From contig JAKAHL010000135.1 of assembly GCA_021815005.1 (NCBI GenBank), forward strand, positions 1 to 6,113: a stretch of 6,113 nt of DNA, given 5' to 3'. Positions within the stretch are counted from its first letter, which is position 1. Every line of letters begins with the position of its first letter. A model generated the notes under the pieces. The model had not been told where the DNA came from, searched no databases, and saw only the letters and a program-made list of their open reading frames with translations. This document shows, one piece after another, positions 1 through 4,940 of the stretch. A program made the position numbers and the translations under genes. The stretch comes from Chloroflexota bacterium (GTDB taxonomy: Bacteria; Chloroflexota; Limnocylindria; Limnocylindrales; CSP1-4).

Positions 1-849
1 CCGACCGGCGGCGCGCTCCCCGAGTCGTGGCGGGAGCTGCTCCTGCGCGCGATCCGGGCCGGGCTGTCGATCCGCTCGGGGCTGCACACGTTCCTCGGCG
101 ACGATCCGGAGCTCGCCGCGGCCGCCGCCGAGGCGGGCGTGACGATCACCGACTACCGCCGCCCGCCGGAGCGCCGCGAGACGGCAGTCGGCCGGCTGCA
201 CGCACCCGGCAAGCGGGTGATCCTCGCGGTGGGGTCGGACTGCGCGGTGGGCAAGATGTCGGTCATGCTCGAGCTCGTACGCGCGGCGCGCGAGGGCGGG
301 GACCGGGCCGTCTTCGTCCCCACCGGCCAGACCGGGATGATGATCGCGGGCTGGGGCGTGGCCGTGGACCGCCTGATCAGCGACTTCCTCAACGGCACCG
401 TGGAGTGGCTGGTCGAGGACGGGGAGTCCCGGGGCGACTGGCTGTTCGTGGAGGGGCAGGGGTCCATCGACCACCCGGCGTACAGCGCCGTGACGGTGGG
501 GCTGATCCACGGGTCCACGCCGCACGCGATGGTGCTGGTCCACAAGCCCGGCCTGGCCGACCACGACTGGACGCACGTCCCGGATCGGGTCTTTCCCCTG
601 GCGCCGCTGCCGCCGCTGATCGACCTCCACGAGCGGCTGGCGTCCGTGGTCGCCCCGTCGAAGGTCGTGGCGGTGGCGCTCAACACGTCGCTGATCGAGG
701 ACCCGGACGAGGCGCGGCGCGTCATCGCCGCCACGGAGGCCGAGACCGGCCTGCCCTGCGACGACCCGTTCCGCTTCGGTCCCGAGCGGCTCTGGCCGCG
801 GATTCGCGCCGCCGTCGAGGCGCTGCCCTGGGTGGACGCCGCGGGCTGA
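1..849 (+). CDS. DUF1611 / DgcN-like P-loop protein, 3' part (start outside window)
   Basis: The reading frame is open from base 1 and ends at TGA 847-849, leaving 282 visible residues; the start lies off the left edge. The first ~60 residues (GLSIRSGLHTFLGDDPEL, then ITDYRRPPER) resemble the end of the DUF1611 N-terminal domain. The C-terminal P-loop domain follows: Walker A-like GSDCAVGKMS near residues 78-87, FVPTGQTGMMIAGWG near 105-119, FVEGQGSIDHPAYSAV near 149-164 and the HKPG/ADHDW region near 181-190. The family includes DgcN, linked to D-glutamate catabolism through N-acetylation in marine bacteria, and its genes often sit beside a dipeptide or mandelate-type epimerase. No such partner is visible here. 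Family membership is clear; the substrate is inferred only. A start at GTG 139 would cut into the conserved N-terminal domain and is unlikely. The protein is probably cytoplasmic. It is convergent with the phosphorylase at 1303-2094. Confidence 0.88.
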   Translation, partial: PTGGALPESWRELLLRAIRAGLSIRSGLHTFLGDDPELAAAAAEAGVTITDYRRPPERRETAVGRLHAPGKRVILAVGSDCAVGKMSVMLELVRAAREGGDRAVFVPTGQTGMMIAGWGVAVDRLISDFLNGTVEWLVEDGESRGDWLFVEGQGSIDHPAYSAVTVGLIHGSTPHAMVLVHKPGLADHDWTHVPDRVFPLAPLPPLIDLHERLASVVAPSKVVAVALNTSLIEDPDEARRVIAATEAETGLPCDDPFRFGPERLWPRIRAAVEALPWVDAAG

Positions 850-855
850 TTGCCG

Positions 856-884
856 AGCGGGCGTCCCAGCCACGCGTGCCCGCT
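856..884 (+). terminator. Terminator-like hairpin after the DUF1611 gene
   Basis: AGCGGGC (856-862) pairs perfectly with GCCCGCT (878-884), a 7-bp stem with a 15-nt loop, beginning 6 nt after the stop codon. There is no T-tract, so if it terminates transcription it does so as a GC hairpin without a U-run, or with Rho. The same half-sites recur through the adjacent repeat array, so it may equally be the first array member. Confidence 0.35.
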
Positions 885-970
885 GCCCGCGCGCCCCCTG
901 CCCAGGCCCGTGCCCGCCCAGCGGGCGTCCCAGCACGCGTGCCCGCCCAGCGGGCGGCAGAGCGCGCGGC

Positions 971-1011
971 GGGGGCGGAAACTGGAACTGTGGCGCTCCC
1001 TCGAGCGCCAC
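971..1011 (+). repeat. 41-nt hairpin repeat, copy 1
   Basis: The conserved leader GGCGGAAACTGGAAC is followed by a perfect 9-bp hairpin: GTGGCGCTC (990-998), loop CCTC (999-1002), GAGCGCCAC (1003-1011). It differs from copy 3 at only two of 41 positions, both outside the stem. The upstream GGCGGCAGAGCGCG stretch is also shared with copy 2. Strand is set by the leader-then-hairpin order; the direction of transcription, if any, is unknown. Confidence 0.8.
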
Positions 1012-1042
1012 GGTGCCCGGCCAGCGGGCGGCAGAGCGCGGC

Positions 1043-1083
1043 GGGGGCGGAAACTGGAACCGGGGCGCTCCCTCGAGCGCCAC
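1043..1083 (+). repeat. 41-nt hairpin repeat, copy 2 (one stem mismatch)
   Basis: Same leader and hairpin as copy 1. A T-to-G change at 1063 breaks one stem pair (G opposite A1082), leaving seven inner pairs, a mismatch and one outer pair. The loop CCTC is at 1071-1074. With its surrounding unit it is a near-tandem duplicate of copy 1, with stem starts 72 nt apart (990 and 1062). Confidence 0.78.
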
Positions 1084-1202
1084 AGTGCCCGGCCAGCGGG
1101 CACATGCGCCACGCTGCCCGGCCGGCGGGCGTACCCAGGCCATGCCCGCTCAGCGGGCGCCCGAGCACGCGTGCCCGGGCGGCGGGCAACCAAGGACTCG
1201 GC

Positions 1203-1243
1203 GGAGGCGGAAACTGGAACCGTGGCGCTCCCTCGAGCGCCAC
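1203..1243 (+). repeat. 41-nt hairpin repeat, copy 3
   Basis: Leader GGCGGAAACTGGAAC, then a perfect hairpin: GTGGCGCTC (1222-1230), loop CCTC (1231-1234), GAGCGCCAC (1235-1243). It stands 160 nt from copy 2, beyond three short array units. Its stem and loop are identical to those of copy 1, although the surrounding unit sequence has diverged. Confidence 0.8.
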
Positions 1244-1255
1244 CGGCCCCGACGG

Positions 1256-1270
1256 CGGGGGTCGCCCCCG
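1256..1270. other. GC hairpin CGGGGG-TCG-CCCCCG
   Basis: A perfect 6-bp stem (1256-1261 with 1265-1270) and a 3-nt loop lie between the repeat array and the end of the phosphorylase gene. It could help terminate either convergent transcript; there is no T-tract on either side. Confidence 0.3.
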
Positions 1271-1284
1271 AGCCGACGCCACCG

Positions 1285-1299
1285 CCGGGCCAAGCCCGG
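1285..1299 (-). terminator. Terminator-like hairpin after the phosphorylase gene
   Basis: CCGGGC (1285-1290), loop CAA, GCCCGG (1294-1299) form a perfect 6-bp stem that begins 3 nt beyond the phosphorylase stop codon on the minus strand. The position suits a transcript 3' end, but no U-run follows. Confidence is therefore limited in such GC-rich DNA. Confidence 0.35.
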
Positions 1300-1302
1300 G
1301 GC

Positions 1303-2094
1303 TCAGCCCGCGGCGGCGTCCCGCTCGTGCAGGATCCGCGCCGTCTCGCAGGCGAGGTCCGCCAAGCGCTCGATCCCCGCCTCGCTGTGCGCGAACTGGG
1401 CCTCCGGGTCGAACTCCGCGCCAGCCGAGACGTGACGCGCGTTGTCGAGGATCAGCGCCATGCCTCCGGCGCGCAGCCCCCACACCCGCGCCAGCACGAA
1501 CATGACGCTCGCCTCCATCTCTGCCGCGACGACGTTCAACCGCGCGAGGTCGTCGAAGTGGTCCTTCCACCACGCCTGCCAGTACCCGCCGTACGAGGAG
1601 CCGGGCGCGGCGTGCCCGGCGTAGAACGTGTCGGCGGAGCGGGTCACGCCCACGTGGTGCCGGAGGCCCAGGGCCCTGGCCGCCTCGATCGCCGCGGTCA
1701 CCACCTCGTGCGAGGCCACCGCCGGGTACTCGATCGGCGCGTACAGCCTCGAAGACCCGTCGAGCCGCATGGCGCTGTCGAAGATGGCCATGTCGCCGTT
1801 GTGGACGTGGTCGAGGAACGTGCCCGCCGTGCCCACACGGATGAACGTCCGCGCCCCGCAGCGCGCCAACTCCTCCATGGCGATCGAGGTGGACGGAGCG
1901 CCGATGCCGGTGGACGTGCAGGAGACGGGCGTGCCGCGGTAGACGCCCGTGTAGGTGACGTACTCGCGGTTGGTGGCCACGTGGCGCGCCTCGTCCCAGC
2001 GCGCGGCGATGACGGGGACGCGGCCGGGGTCGCCCGGCATGAGCACGATCGGGGCGACGTCGCCCTCGTCGATCGCGAGGTGGTACTGGCGCAT
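1303..2094 (-). CDS. Uridine-phosphorylase-like nucleoside phosphorylase
   Basis: The 263-residue protein belongs to the PNP/UDP family, which cleaves nucleosides with phosphate to a free base and ribose-1-phosphate in cytoplasmic salvage. Compared from memory with E. coli Udp: H5 (H8), phosphate-binding GDPGR with G21 and R25 (G26, R30), R43 (R48), TSTGIGAPSTSIAMEEL at 60-76, RVGT with R86 and T89 (R91, T94), RLDGSS 110-115, DTFY 155-158 with F157 (F162), and ribose-binding EME 192-194. Length is normal for the family. The uracil-contacting Gln166 and Arg168 appear to be His161 and Ala163, and Asp217 sits near the position of the catalytic Asp of purine nucleoside phosphorylase. Specificity is therefore uncertain and no gene symbol is given. 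ATG 2094 is chosen because GAGGAG lies 5 nt upstream and MRQYHLAID starts the conserved fold; the frame stays open to 2382 but encodes low-complexity sequence there. The stop is at 1303-1305. Confidence 0.9.
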   Translation of the reverse strand: MRQYHLAIDEGDVAPIVLMPGDPGRVPVIAARWDEARHVATNREYVTYTGVYRGTPVSCTSTGIGAPSTSIAMEELARCGARTFIRVGTAGTFLDHVHNGDMAIFDSAMRLDGSSRLYAPIEYPAVASHEVVTAAIEAARALGLRHHVGVTRSADTFYAGHAAPGSSYGGYWQAWWKDHFDDLARLNVVAAEMEASVMFVLARVWGLRAGGMALILDNARHVSAGAEFDPEAQFAHSEAGIERLADLACETARILHERDAAAG

Positions 2095-2099
2095 GGCGG

Positions 2100-2105
2100 C
2101 TCCTC
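2100..2105 (-). promoter_or_regulatory. Ribosome binding site of the phosphorylase
   Basis: CTCCTC on the plus strand reads GAGGAG on the minus strand, with 5 nt to ATG 2094-2092. It fixes the start at 2094 against the in-frame upstream extension to 2382. Confidence 0.75.
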
Positions 2106-2135
2106 GTGGGTCGTCGGGCCTGGGCACGCGGGGGG

Positions 2136-2141
2136 ATCGTA
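2136..2141 (-). promoter_or_regulatory. Possible -10 element of the phosphorylase
   Basis: On the minus strand this reads TACGAT, 4 of 6 matches to TATAAT, in otherwise GC-only surroundings about 42 nt before the start codon. The best -35-like sequence, TCGACC (2162-2167), is 20 bp away, which is too far for a good sigma-70 site. This is a weak candidate. Confidence 0.22.
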
Positions 2142-2238
2142 CGCCGGGCGATGCCGGTCTAGGTCGAGCGTGCGAACCTCGCCCCGGCGGCGCGCCACCC
2201 GCCCCGCGAGCGTCCTGACCGACGCGGCGACCGTGGGA

Positions 2239-2292
2239 CTCGCTGGGCGAGCGGCCTGACCTGCCGCGCGGTCGCAGCGCTCGCCCAGCGAG
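2239..2292. repeat. 15-bp perfect inverted repeat with self-palindromic arms
   Basis: CTCGCTGGGCGAGCG (2239-2253) is the exact reverse complement of 2278-2292, with a 24-nt loop; this is the longest perfect inverted repeat I found in the window. Each arm is also a hairpin: CTCGC-TGG-GCGAG at 2239-2251 and GCTCGC-CCA-GCGAGC at 2279-2293. It can form one long stem or two small ones. It lies 145 bp upstream of the phosphorylase start and about 190 bp past the acyl-CoA synthetase stop. It could be a terminator for the latter, a regulatory site for the former, or part of the repeat cluster. Confidence 0.65.
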
Positions 2293-2329
2293 CGACTGGG
2301 ACGCTGCGCCGGTCGGTTCAGCCGCCCAG

Positions 2330-2350
2330 CGAGCCGCGGCTCGAGAGCCG
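2330..2350. repeat. Overlapping palindromes
   Basis: CGAGCCGCGGCTCG (2330-2343) is a perfect 14-bp palindrome. It overlaps a second hairpin, CGGCTC-GA-GAGCCG (2337-2350), so the two pairings are mutually exclusive. Both lie in the palindrome-rich gap between the acyl-CoA synthetase and the phosphorylase. No function can be assigned. Confidence 0.55.
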
Positions 2351-2353
2351 AGA

Positions 2354-2440
2354 GCCGCGCACTCGCCCAACGGGCCGCGCACTCGCCCGCGAGCCGAGGG
2401 CCAGAGCCGCGCACTCGCCCAGCGAGCCGCGCACTCGCCC
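2354..2440. repeat. Four copies of the 15-nt repeat GCCGCGCACTCGCCC
   Basis: Identical copies lie at 2354-2368, 2374-2388, 2406-2420 and 2426-2440, that is, two pairs with a 20-nt period whose members are offset by 52 nt. The copies at 2406 and 2426 flank CTCGCCCAGCGAG, the same CCA-loop hairpin type seen at 2279-2293. The gap 2095-2485 otherwise shows no credible gene: its open frames are Arg/Ala/Ser low-complexity products of high GC. Confidence 0.75.
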
Positions 2441-2446
2441 AGACGC

Positions 2447-2460
2447 CCGCATTCGTGCGG
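2447..2460 (-). terminator. Possible terminator hairpin of the acyl-CoA synthetase gene
   Basis: CCGCA (2447-2451), TTCG, TGCGG (2456-2460) form a perfect 5-bp stem with a 4-nt loop, 25 nt beyond the synthetase stop on the minus strand. The stem is short and lacks a U-run; on the opposite strand the loop would be UUCG. Confidence 0.25.
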
Positions 2461-2485
2461 AAGCGGCGCGCCACCAGCCCGAGCG

Positions 2486-4072
2486 TCAGTGCACGCGCTG
2501 GGTCATCCCCGCCCAGAACGGCTCGCGCAGCTCCGACTTGAGGATCTTGCCGGTGCCGCCCTTGGGCAGCGAATCGCGGACGTGGAACTCGCGGGGGACC
2601 TTGAACCGGGCGAGGCGCTCCCGGCAGAACGCCTTGAGCTCCTTCTCCGTCGCCTCGGCACCGGGCTTGAGCACCACCAGGGCCACGGGCGCCTCGCCGA
2701 ACTTCTCGTCCGGGGCCGCCACCACCGCCACCTCGAGCACCGCCGGGTGGGCGGCGATCGCGTTCTCCACATCCACCGACGAGATGTTCTCGCCGCCGCG
2801 GATGATCACGTCCTTGCTGCGGTCCCGGATCACGACGTAGCCCTGCTCGTCGATCGTCGCCATGTCGCCCGTGTGGAACCAGCCGTCGCGGATCGACACG
2901 GCCGTCGCGTCGGGGTCGCGGTAGTAGCCGAGCATCACGGTGTTGGACCGCACGACGATCTCGCCGATCTGCTCGCCGTCGGGCCGGACGTCGGCGCCGA
3001 GCGAGTCCACGACGCGGACCGCGGCACCCGGGATGGGCCAGCCGGTCATGGCCTGGCGCTCGGCCGCGCGCTCCGGCGGCTCGGCCTCGGTGAGCGCCTG
3101 ACGGGGCTGGGCGAGCGTGACGATGGGCGTGGTCTCGGACAGCCCGTAGCCGACAATGGCCTGCACCCCCATCTCCGCCTCCAGCGCGCGCACCAGCGCG
3201 GGCGAGGCGGGCGACCCGCCGATGATCAGCTGGCGCAGGCTCGAGAGGTCGTGGCTCTTGCGCTCGCTGTGGTGGAGGACCGCGTTGAAGATGGCCGGCA
3301 CGCCCAGCAGTCGGGTGACCCGGTGCTGCTCCACGGCCTTCATCAGCGCCAGCGGCTCGAACTTGCGGAGCATCACGTGCCGACCGCCGATCATGGTCAC
3401 GAAGTGCGGCACGCCCCAGCCGTTGACGTGGAACAGCGGCACCACGTGGAGCACGACGTCGTCCTCGTCGAACCGCAGCGCGATCTCGGCGTTGAGCGCG
3501 TGGAGGTACAGATTGCGCTGGCTCAGCGCAACGCCCTTGGGCAGGCCGGTGGTGCCGCTCGTGTAGAACAGCTCGGCCATCGCATTCTCGTCGATCTGCG
3601 GATGCCGCGGCTCGGACGAGGCGCCGCCCAGCAGGGCCTCGTACTCGTGGGGCGCCAGCGGTCCCGGCTCGCCCTCCATCACCACGAACACCGGGCGCGT
3701 GGAGAGCTGGGGCACGAGCGCCTCCACGAGGGGCGTGAAGTCCTTGTGGAAGAACACCGCCCGCGACGAGGCGTGGTCCAGGATGTAGGCGATCTCGTGG
3801 GGTGTCAGCCGGATGTTGACGGGGTTGAGGACCATCCCCGCCTCGAGGACGCCGTAGTACGCCTCGAGCAGCTGGTGCGTGTTGTAGGTGATGAACGAGA
3901 CGCGATCGCCCGGCTGGAGGCCCAGATCGTGGAGCGCGTTGGCGAGGCGGTGGGTCCGCTCGGCGAAGGCGCGGTACGTCAGCCGCATCTCCCCGTCCAC
4001 GACGCCAACCCTCTCCCCGAAATAGGCCGCCGCACGGTCGCGGAAGTCGAGGACCGACAGGGGCACGAACAC
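2486..4072 (-). CDS. AMP-forming acyl-CoA synthetase (medium/long-chain fatty acid-CoA ligase type)
   Basis: The 528-residue ANL-superfamily enzyme is expected to activate a carboxylic acid with ATP to an acyl-adenylate and transfer it to CoA. Motifs, numbered from the chosen GTG: P-loop YTSGTTGLPKG 170-180, PLFHVNGWG 212-220, YGLSET 309-314, WFHTGD 398-403, hinge-region DRSKDVIIRGGENIS 417-431, and the C-terminal PKGGTGK with the catalytic lysine K509. Both ANL domains and all core motifs are present and length is usual. The H-V-N-G-W-G region resembles AlkK-like medium-chain ligases, but chain length cannot be read from sequence. The start is GTG 4072 because GAGGTGA lies just upstream and residues 1-15 (VFVPLSVLDFRDRAA) begin the fold. 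An ATG at 4162 would add 30 unconserved residues and extend into the divergent gap. The product is soluble: no signal peptide is seen. The next gene on this strand is the phosphorylase, about 390 bp away, so a shared operon is doubtful. Confidence 0.92.
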   Translation of the reverse strand: MFVPLSVLDFRDRAAAYFGERVGVVDGEMRLTYRAFAERTHRLANALHDLGLQPGDRVSFITYNTHQLLEAYYGVLEAGMVLNPVNIRLTPHEIAYILDHASSRAVFFHKDFTPLVEALVPQLSTRPVFVVMEGEPGPLAPHEYEALLGGASSEPRHPQIDENAMAELFYTSGTTGLPKGVALSQRNLYLHALNAEIALRFDEDDVVLHVVPLFHVNGWGVPHFVTMIGGRHVMLRKFEPLALMKAVEQHRVTRLLGVPAIFNAVLHHSERKSHDLSSLRQLIIGGSPASPALVRALEAEMGVQAIVGYGLSETTPIVTLAQPRQALTEAEPPERAAERQAMTGWPIPGAAVRVVDSLGADVRPDGEQIGEIVVRSNTVMLGYYRDPDATAVSIRDGWFHTGDMATIDEQGYVVIRDRSKDVIIRGGENISSVDVENAIAAHPAVLEVAVVAAPDEKFGEAPVALVVLKPGAEATEKELKAFCRERLARFKVPREFHVRDSLPKGGTGKILKSELREPFWAGMTQRVH

Positions 4073-4076
4073 CGGA

Positions 4077-4083
4077 TCACCTC
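4077..4083 (-). promoter_or_regulatory. Ribosome binding site deciding the synthetase GTG start
   Basis: On the minus strand 4083-4077 reads GAGGTGA, an extended match to the anti-Shine-Dalgarno sequence, with 4 nt (TCCG) to GTG at 4072. The GAGG core is 7 nt from the start. This is far better than anything before the ATG at 4162. A second in-frame GTG at 4066 is possible but less well spaced. Confidence 0.72.
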
Positions 4084-4115
4084 GGGGCACTGGGAGGGAA
4101 GCTGTTGGCGCCAGT

Positions 4116-4127
4116 GTCGCGCGCGAC
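4116..4127. promoter_or_regulatory. 12-bp palindrome in the divergent intergenic region (possible operator)
   Basis: GTCGCGCGCGAC is a perfect palindrome 44 bp from the synthetase start and 80 bp from the lipoprotein start. A second palindrome, GTGCGCAC, lies at 4166-4173. Position suits a regulator site for either divergent gene. CG-alternating palindromes arise easily in this base composition, so this is only a candidate. No convincing -35/-10 pair was found in 4073-4207. Confidence 0.25.
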
Positions 4128-4195
4128 GGCCGGTCCGTGCACGCCCGCGCGACGTGCGCCATCCTGTGCGCACTGGGCGGCCTCGCCGCCCGCTC

Positions 4196-4201
4196 GGGGA
4201 G
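4196..4201 (+). promoter_or_regulatory. Ribosome binding site of the lipoprotein gene
   Basis: GGGGAG ends directly before ATG 4202 but is 6 nt from ATG 4208. The spacing favours 4208 as the true start. Confidence 0.6.
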
Positions 4202-4207
4202 ATGCTG

Positions 4208-4891
4208 ATGAGACGGTCGATCGCGTTCGTCGGCCTGGTGGCGATGCTGGCAGTGGCCGCCTGCGGGGGCAATCCCGCGGCCACGGCCGGCACGCCCGCC
4301 CCCGCGGTCCCATCGGCCCCTGCCGTCGTCTCGCCGCCGGCTGGCCAGGGCCCGGCCTCGTCCGCAACCGCCTCGTCGGCGCCGGCCGCCGGCTCGTCCG
4401 CGCCGGCCGCCGCCTCTCCGTCAACCGGCGGACCCACCCCGCCGCAGCCCGGGCGTCCCTGCACCAGCGCCGACCTCACCGCGCAGATCACGAGCTGGGA
4501 CGGAGCCATGGGCAGCCAGATCGCCAACATCCGGCTCGCCAACGCGTCCGCCGTCGCCTGCCTGCTGCAGGGCACCCCGCAGCTGCAGCTGGTCGATGCC
4601 GCCGGCCATGTGCTCATCGACTCGAAGACCCAGGGCGCGGCAGGGCTGGCCCATGTGTCGCCCGGCGACAAGACGTGGACGATCCAGCCCCTCGGCCGGA
4701 TCACCACGATGGTCCGCGTGGCGAACTACTGCGGCGCCACCACGCCTTCGCTGCCCACGACCGTCGCCTTCATCCTCCCGCTCGACGGCGGGCGCATCGT
4801 GGCCAGGGCCAATGCCGCGGGGGTCGCCCCCGGTTGCCTGGGCAGCCCGGGCGATGCCGGCAGCATCCAGATGAACGGGTGGGCGCCCTGA
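4208..4891 (+). CDS. Secreted lipoprotein with DUF4232-like domain
   Basis: The 227-residue protein begins with a lipoprotein signal: two arginines, a hydrophobic stretch (IAFVGLVAMLAVA) and lipobox VAAC with the lipidated cysteine at residue 19. Residues 20-84 are a low-complexity Ala/Pro/Ser/Gly linker, typical of a spacer between membrane and domain. Residues 85-227 form a compact domain. C85 opens CTSADL, a polar stretch follows, then IRLANASAVACLLQGTPQLQLVDAAG at about 108-133 in pieces, matching the pattern of DUF4232 (a domain of unknown function common in actinobacterial and Chloroflexota secreted proteins). Four cysteines (C85, C118, C175, C210) could form two disulfides outside the cell. 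The start is ATG 4208 by Shine-Dalgarno spacing; ATG 4202 would add two residues. The gene is divergent from the acyl-CoA synthetase. The function is unknown; ligand binding or envelope stability is speculation. Confidence 0.88.
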   Translation: MRRSIAFVGLVAMLAVAACGGNPAATAGTPAPAVPSAPAVVSPPAGQGPASSATASSAPAAGSSAPAAASPSTGGPTPPQPGRPCTSADLTAQITSWDGAMGSQIANIRLANASAVACLLQGTPQLQLVDAAGHVLIDSKTQGAAGLAHVSPGDKTWTIQPLGRITTMVRVANYCGATTPSLPTTVAFILPLDGGRIVARANAAGVAPGCLGSPGDAGSIQMNGWAP

Positions 4892-4905
4892 CCCTCGCGC
4901 CGCGC

Positions 4906-4918
4906 GCCGGGCGCCGGC
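4906..4918. terminator. Short GC hairpin between convergent genes
   Basis: GCCGG-GCG-CCGGC forms a perfect 5-bp stem in the 49-bp gap between the convergent lipoprotein and amidohydrolase genes. It could act in both directions, but there is no T-tract and the stem is short. A similar weak hairpin, GCCTG-GAAT-CAGGC, overlaps the amidohydrolase stop at 4933-4946. Confidence 0.22.
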
Positions 4919-4940
4919 CGCTCCCAGCCCGAGCCTGGAA

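Larger units (their letters stand above)
885..1243. repeat. Degenerate tandem array of GCCCG...CGGGC hairpin units
   Basis: Units beginning with GCCCG start at 885, 912, 941, 1015, 1087, 1116, 1144 and 1173. Their lengths are 27, 29, 74, 72, 29, 28, 29 and about 71 nt. Most begin with a small hairpin. Perfect 6-bp examples with 3-nt loops are GCCCGC-CCA-GCGGGC at 912-926 and 941-955 and GCCCGC-TCA-GCGGGC at 1144-1158. At 1085-1103 there is a 7-bp stem, GTGCCCG/CGGGCAC. The three long units (941, 1015, 1173) carry a conserved 41-nt element, annotated separately. GCGGGC can also pair with the next unit's GCCCGC, as in 921-946, so alternative foldings are possible. No coding potential is credible here: all open frames are low-complexity Arg/Ala/Pro/Gly. 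The function is unknown; a minisatellite or REP-like intergenic element is the simplest reading. Confidence 0.75.

Noticed and set aside
885..1243. CRISPR array
   Set aside because: Short unit lengths near 29 nt and hairpins suggested it, but there are no identical repeats separated by unique spacers of constant length. The units themselves are degenerate and no cas gene is visible.
971..1243. Intrinsic terminators in each 9-bp hairpin
   Set aside because: No hairpin is followed by a T-tract on either strand, and three in series with a conserved leader are not explained by termination alone.
27..1505. Very long open frame (492 codons) covering the DUF1611 gene and the repeat array on the plus strand
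   Set aside because: The translation is Arg/Gly/Ala/Pro low complexity, runs out of frame through a conserved P-loop gene and into the antisense of the phosphorylase. It is a high-GC shadow frame.
850..2259. 469-codon plus-strand frame through the repeat array and antisense to the phosphorylase
   Set aside because: No recognisable motif; composition and position show it is a shadow of the minus-strand gene extended by stop-poor repeats.
2095..2382. 96-residue N-terminal extension of the phosphorylase
   Set aside because: Low-complexity sequence translated from the palindromic gap; ATG 2094 has GAGGAG at the right distance and begins the family fold.
4105..4135. Sigma-70 promoter starting with TTGGCG in the divergent gap
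   Set aside because: No -10-like hexamer occurs 16-19 bp downstream; the sequence there is GC-only.
2489..4207. In-frame upstream extension of the lipoprotein gene to an 800-residue protein
   Set aside because: The extension is antisense to the acyl-CoA synthetase and is Arg/His/Val/Asp-rich shadow sequence. The signal peptide with lipobox and the Shine-Dalgarno site place the start at 4208.
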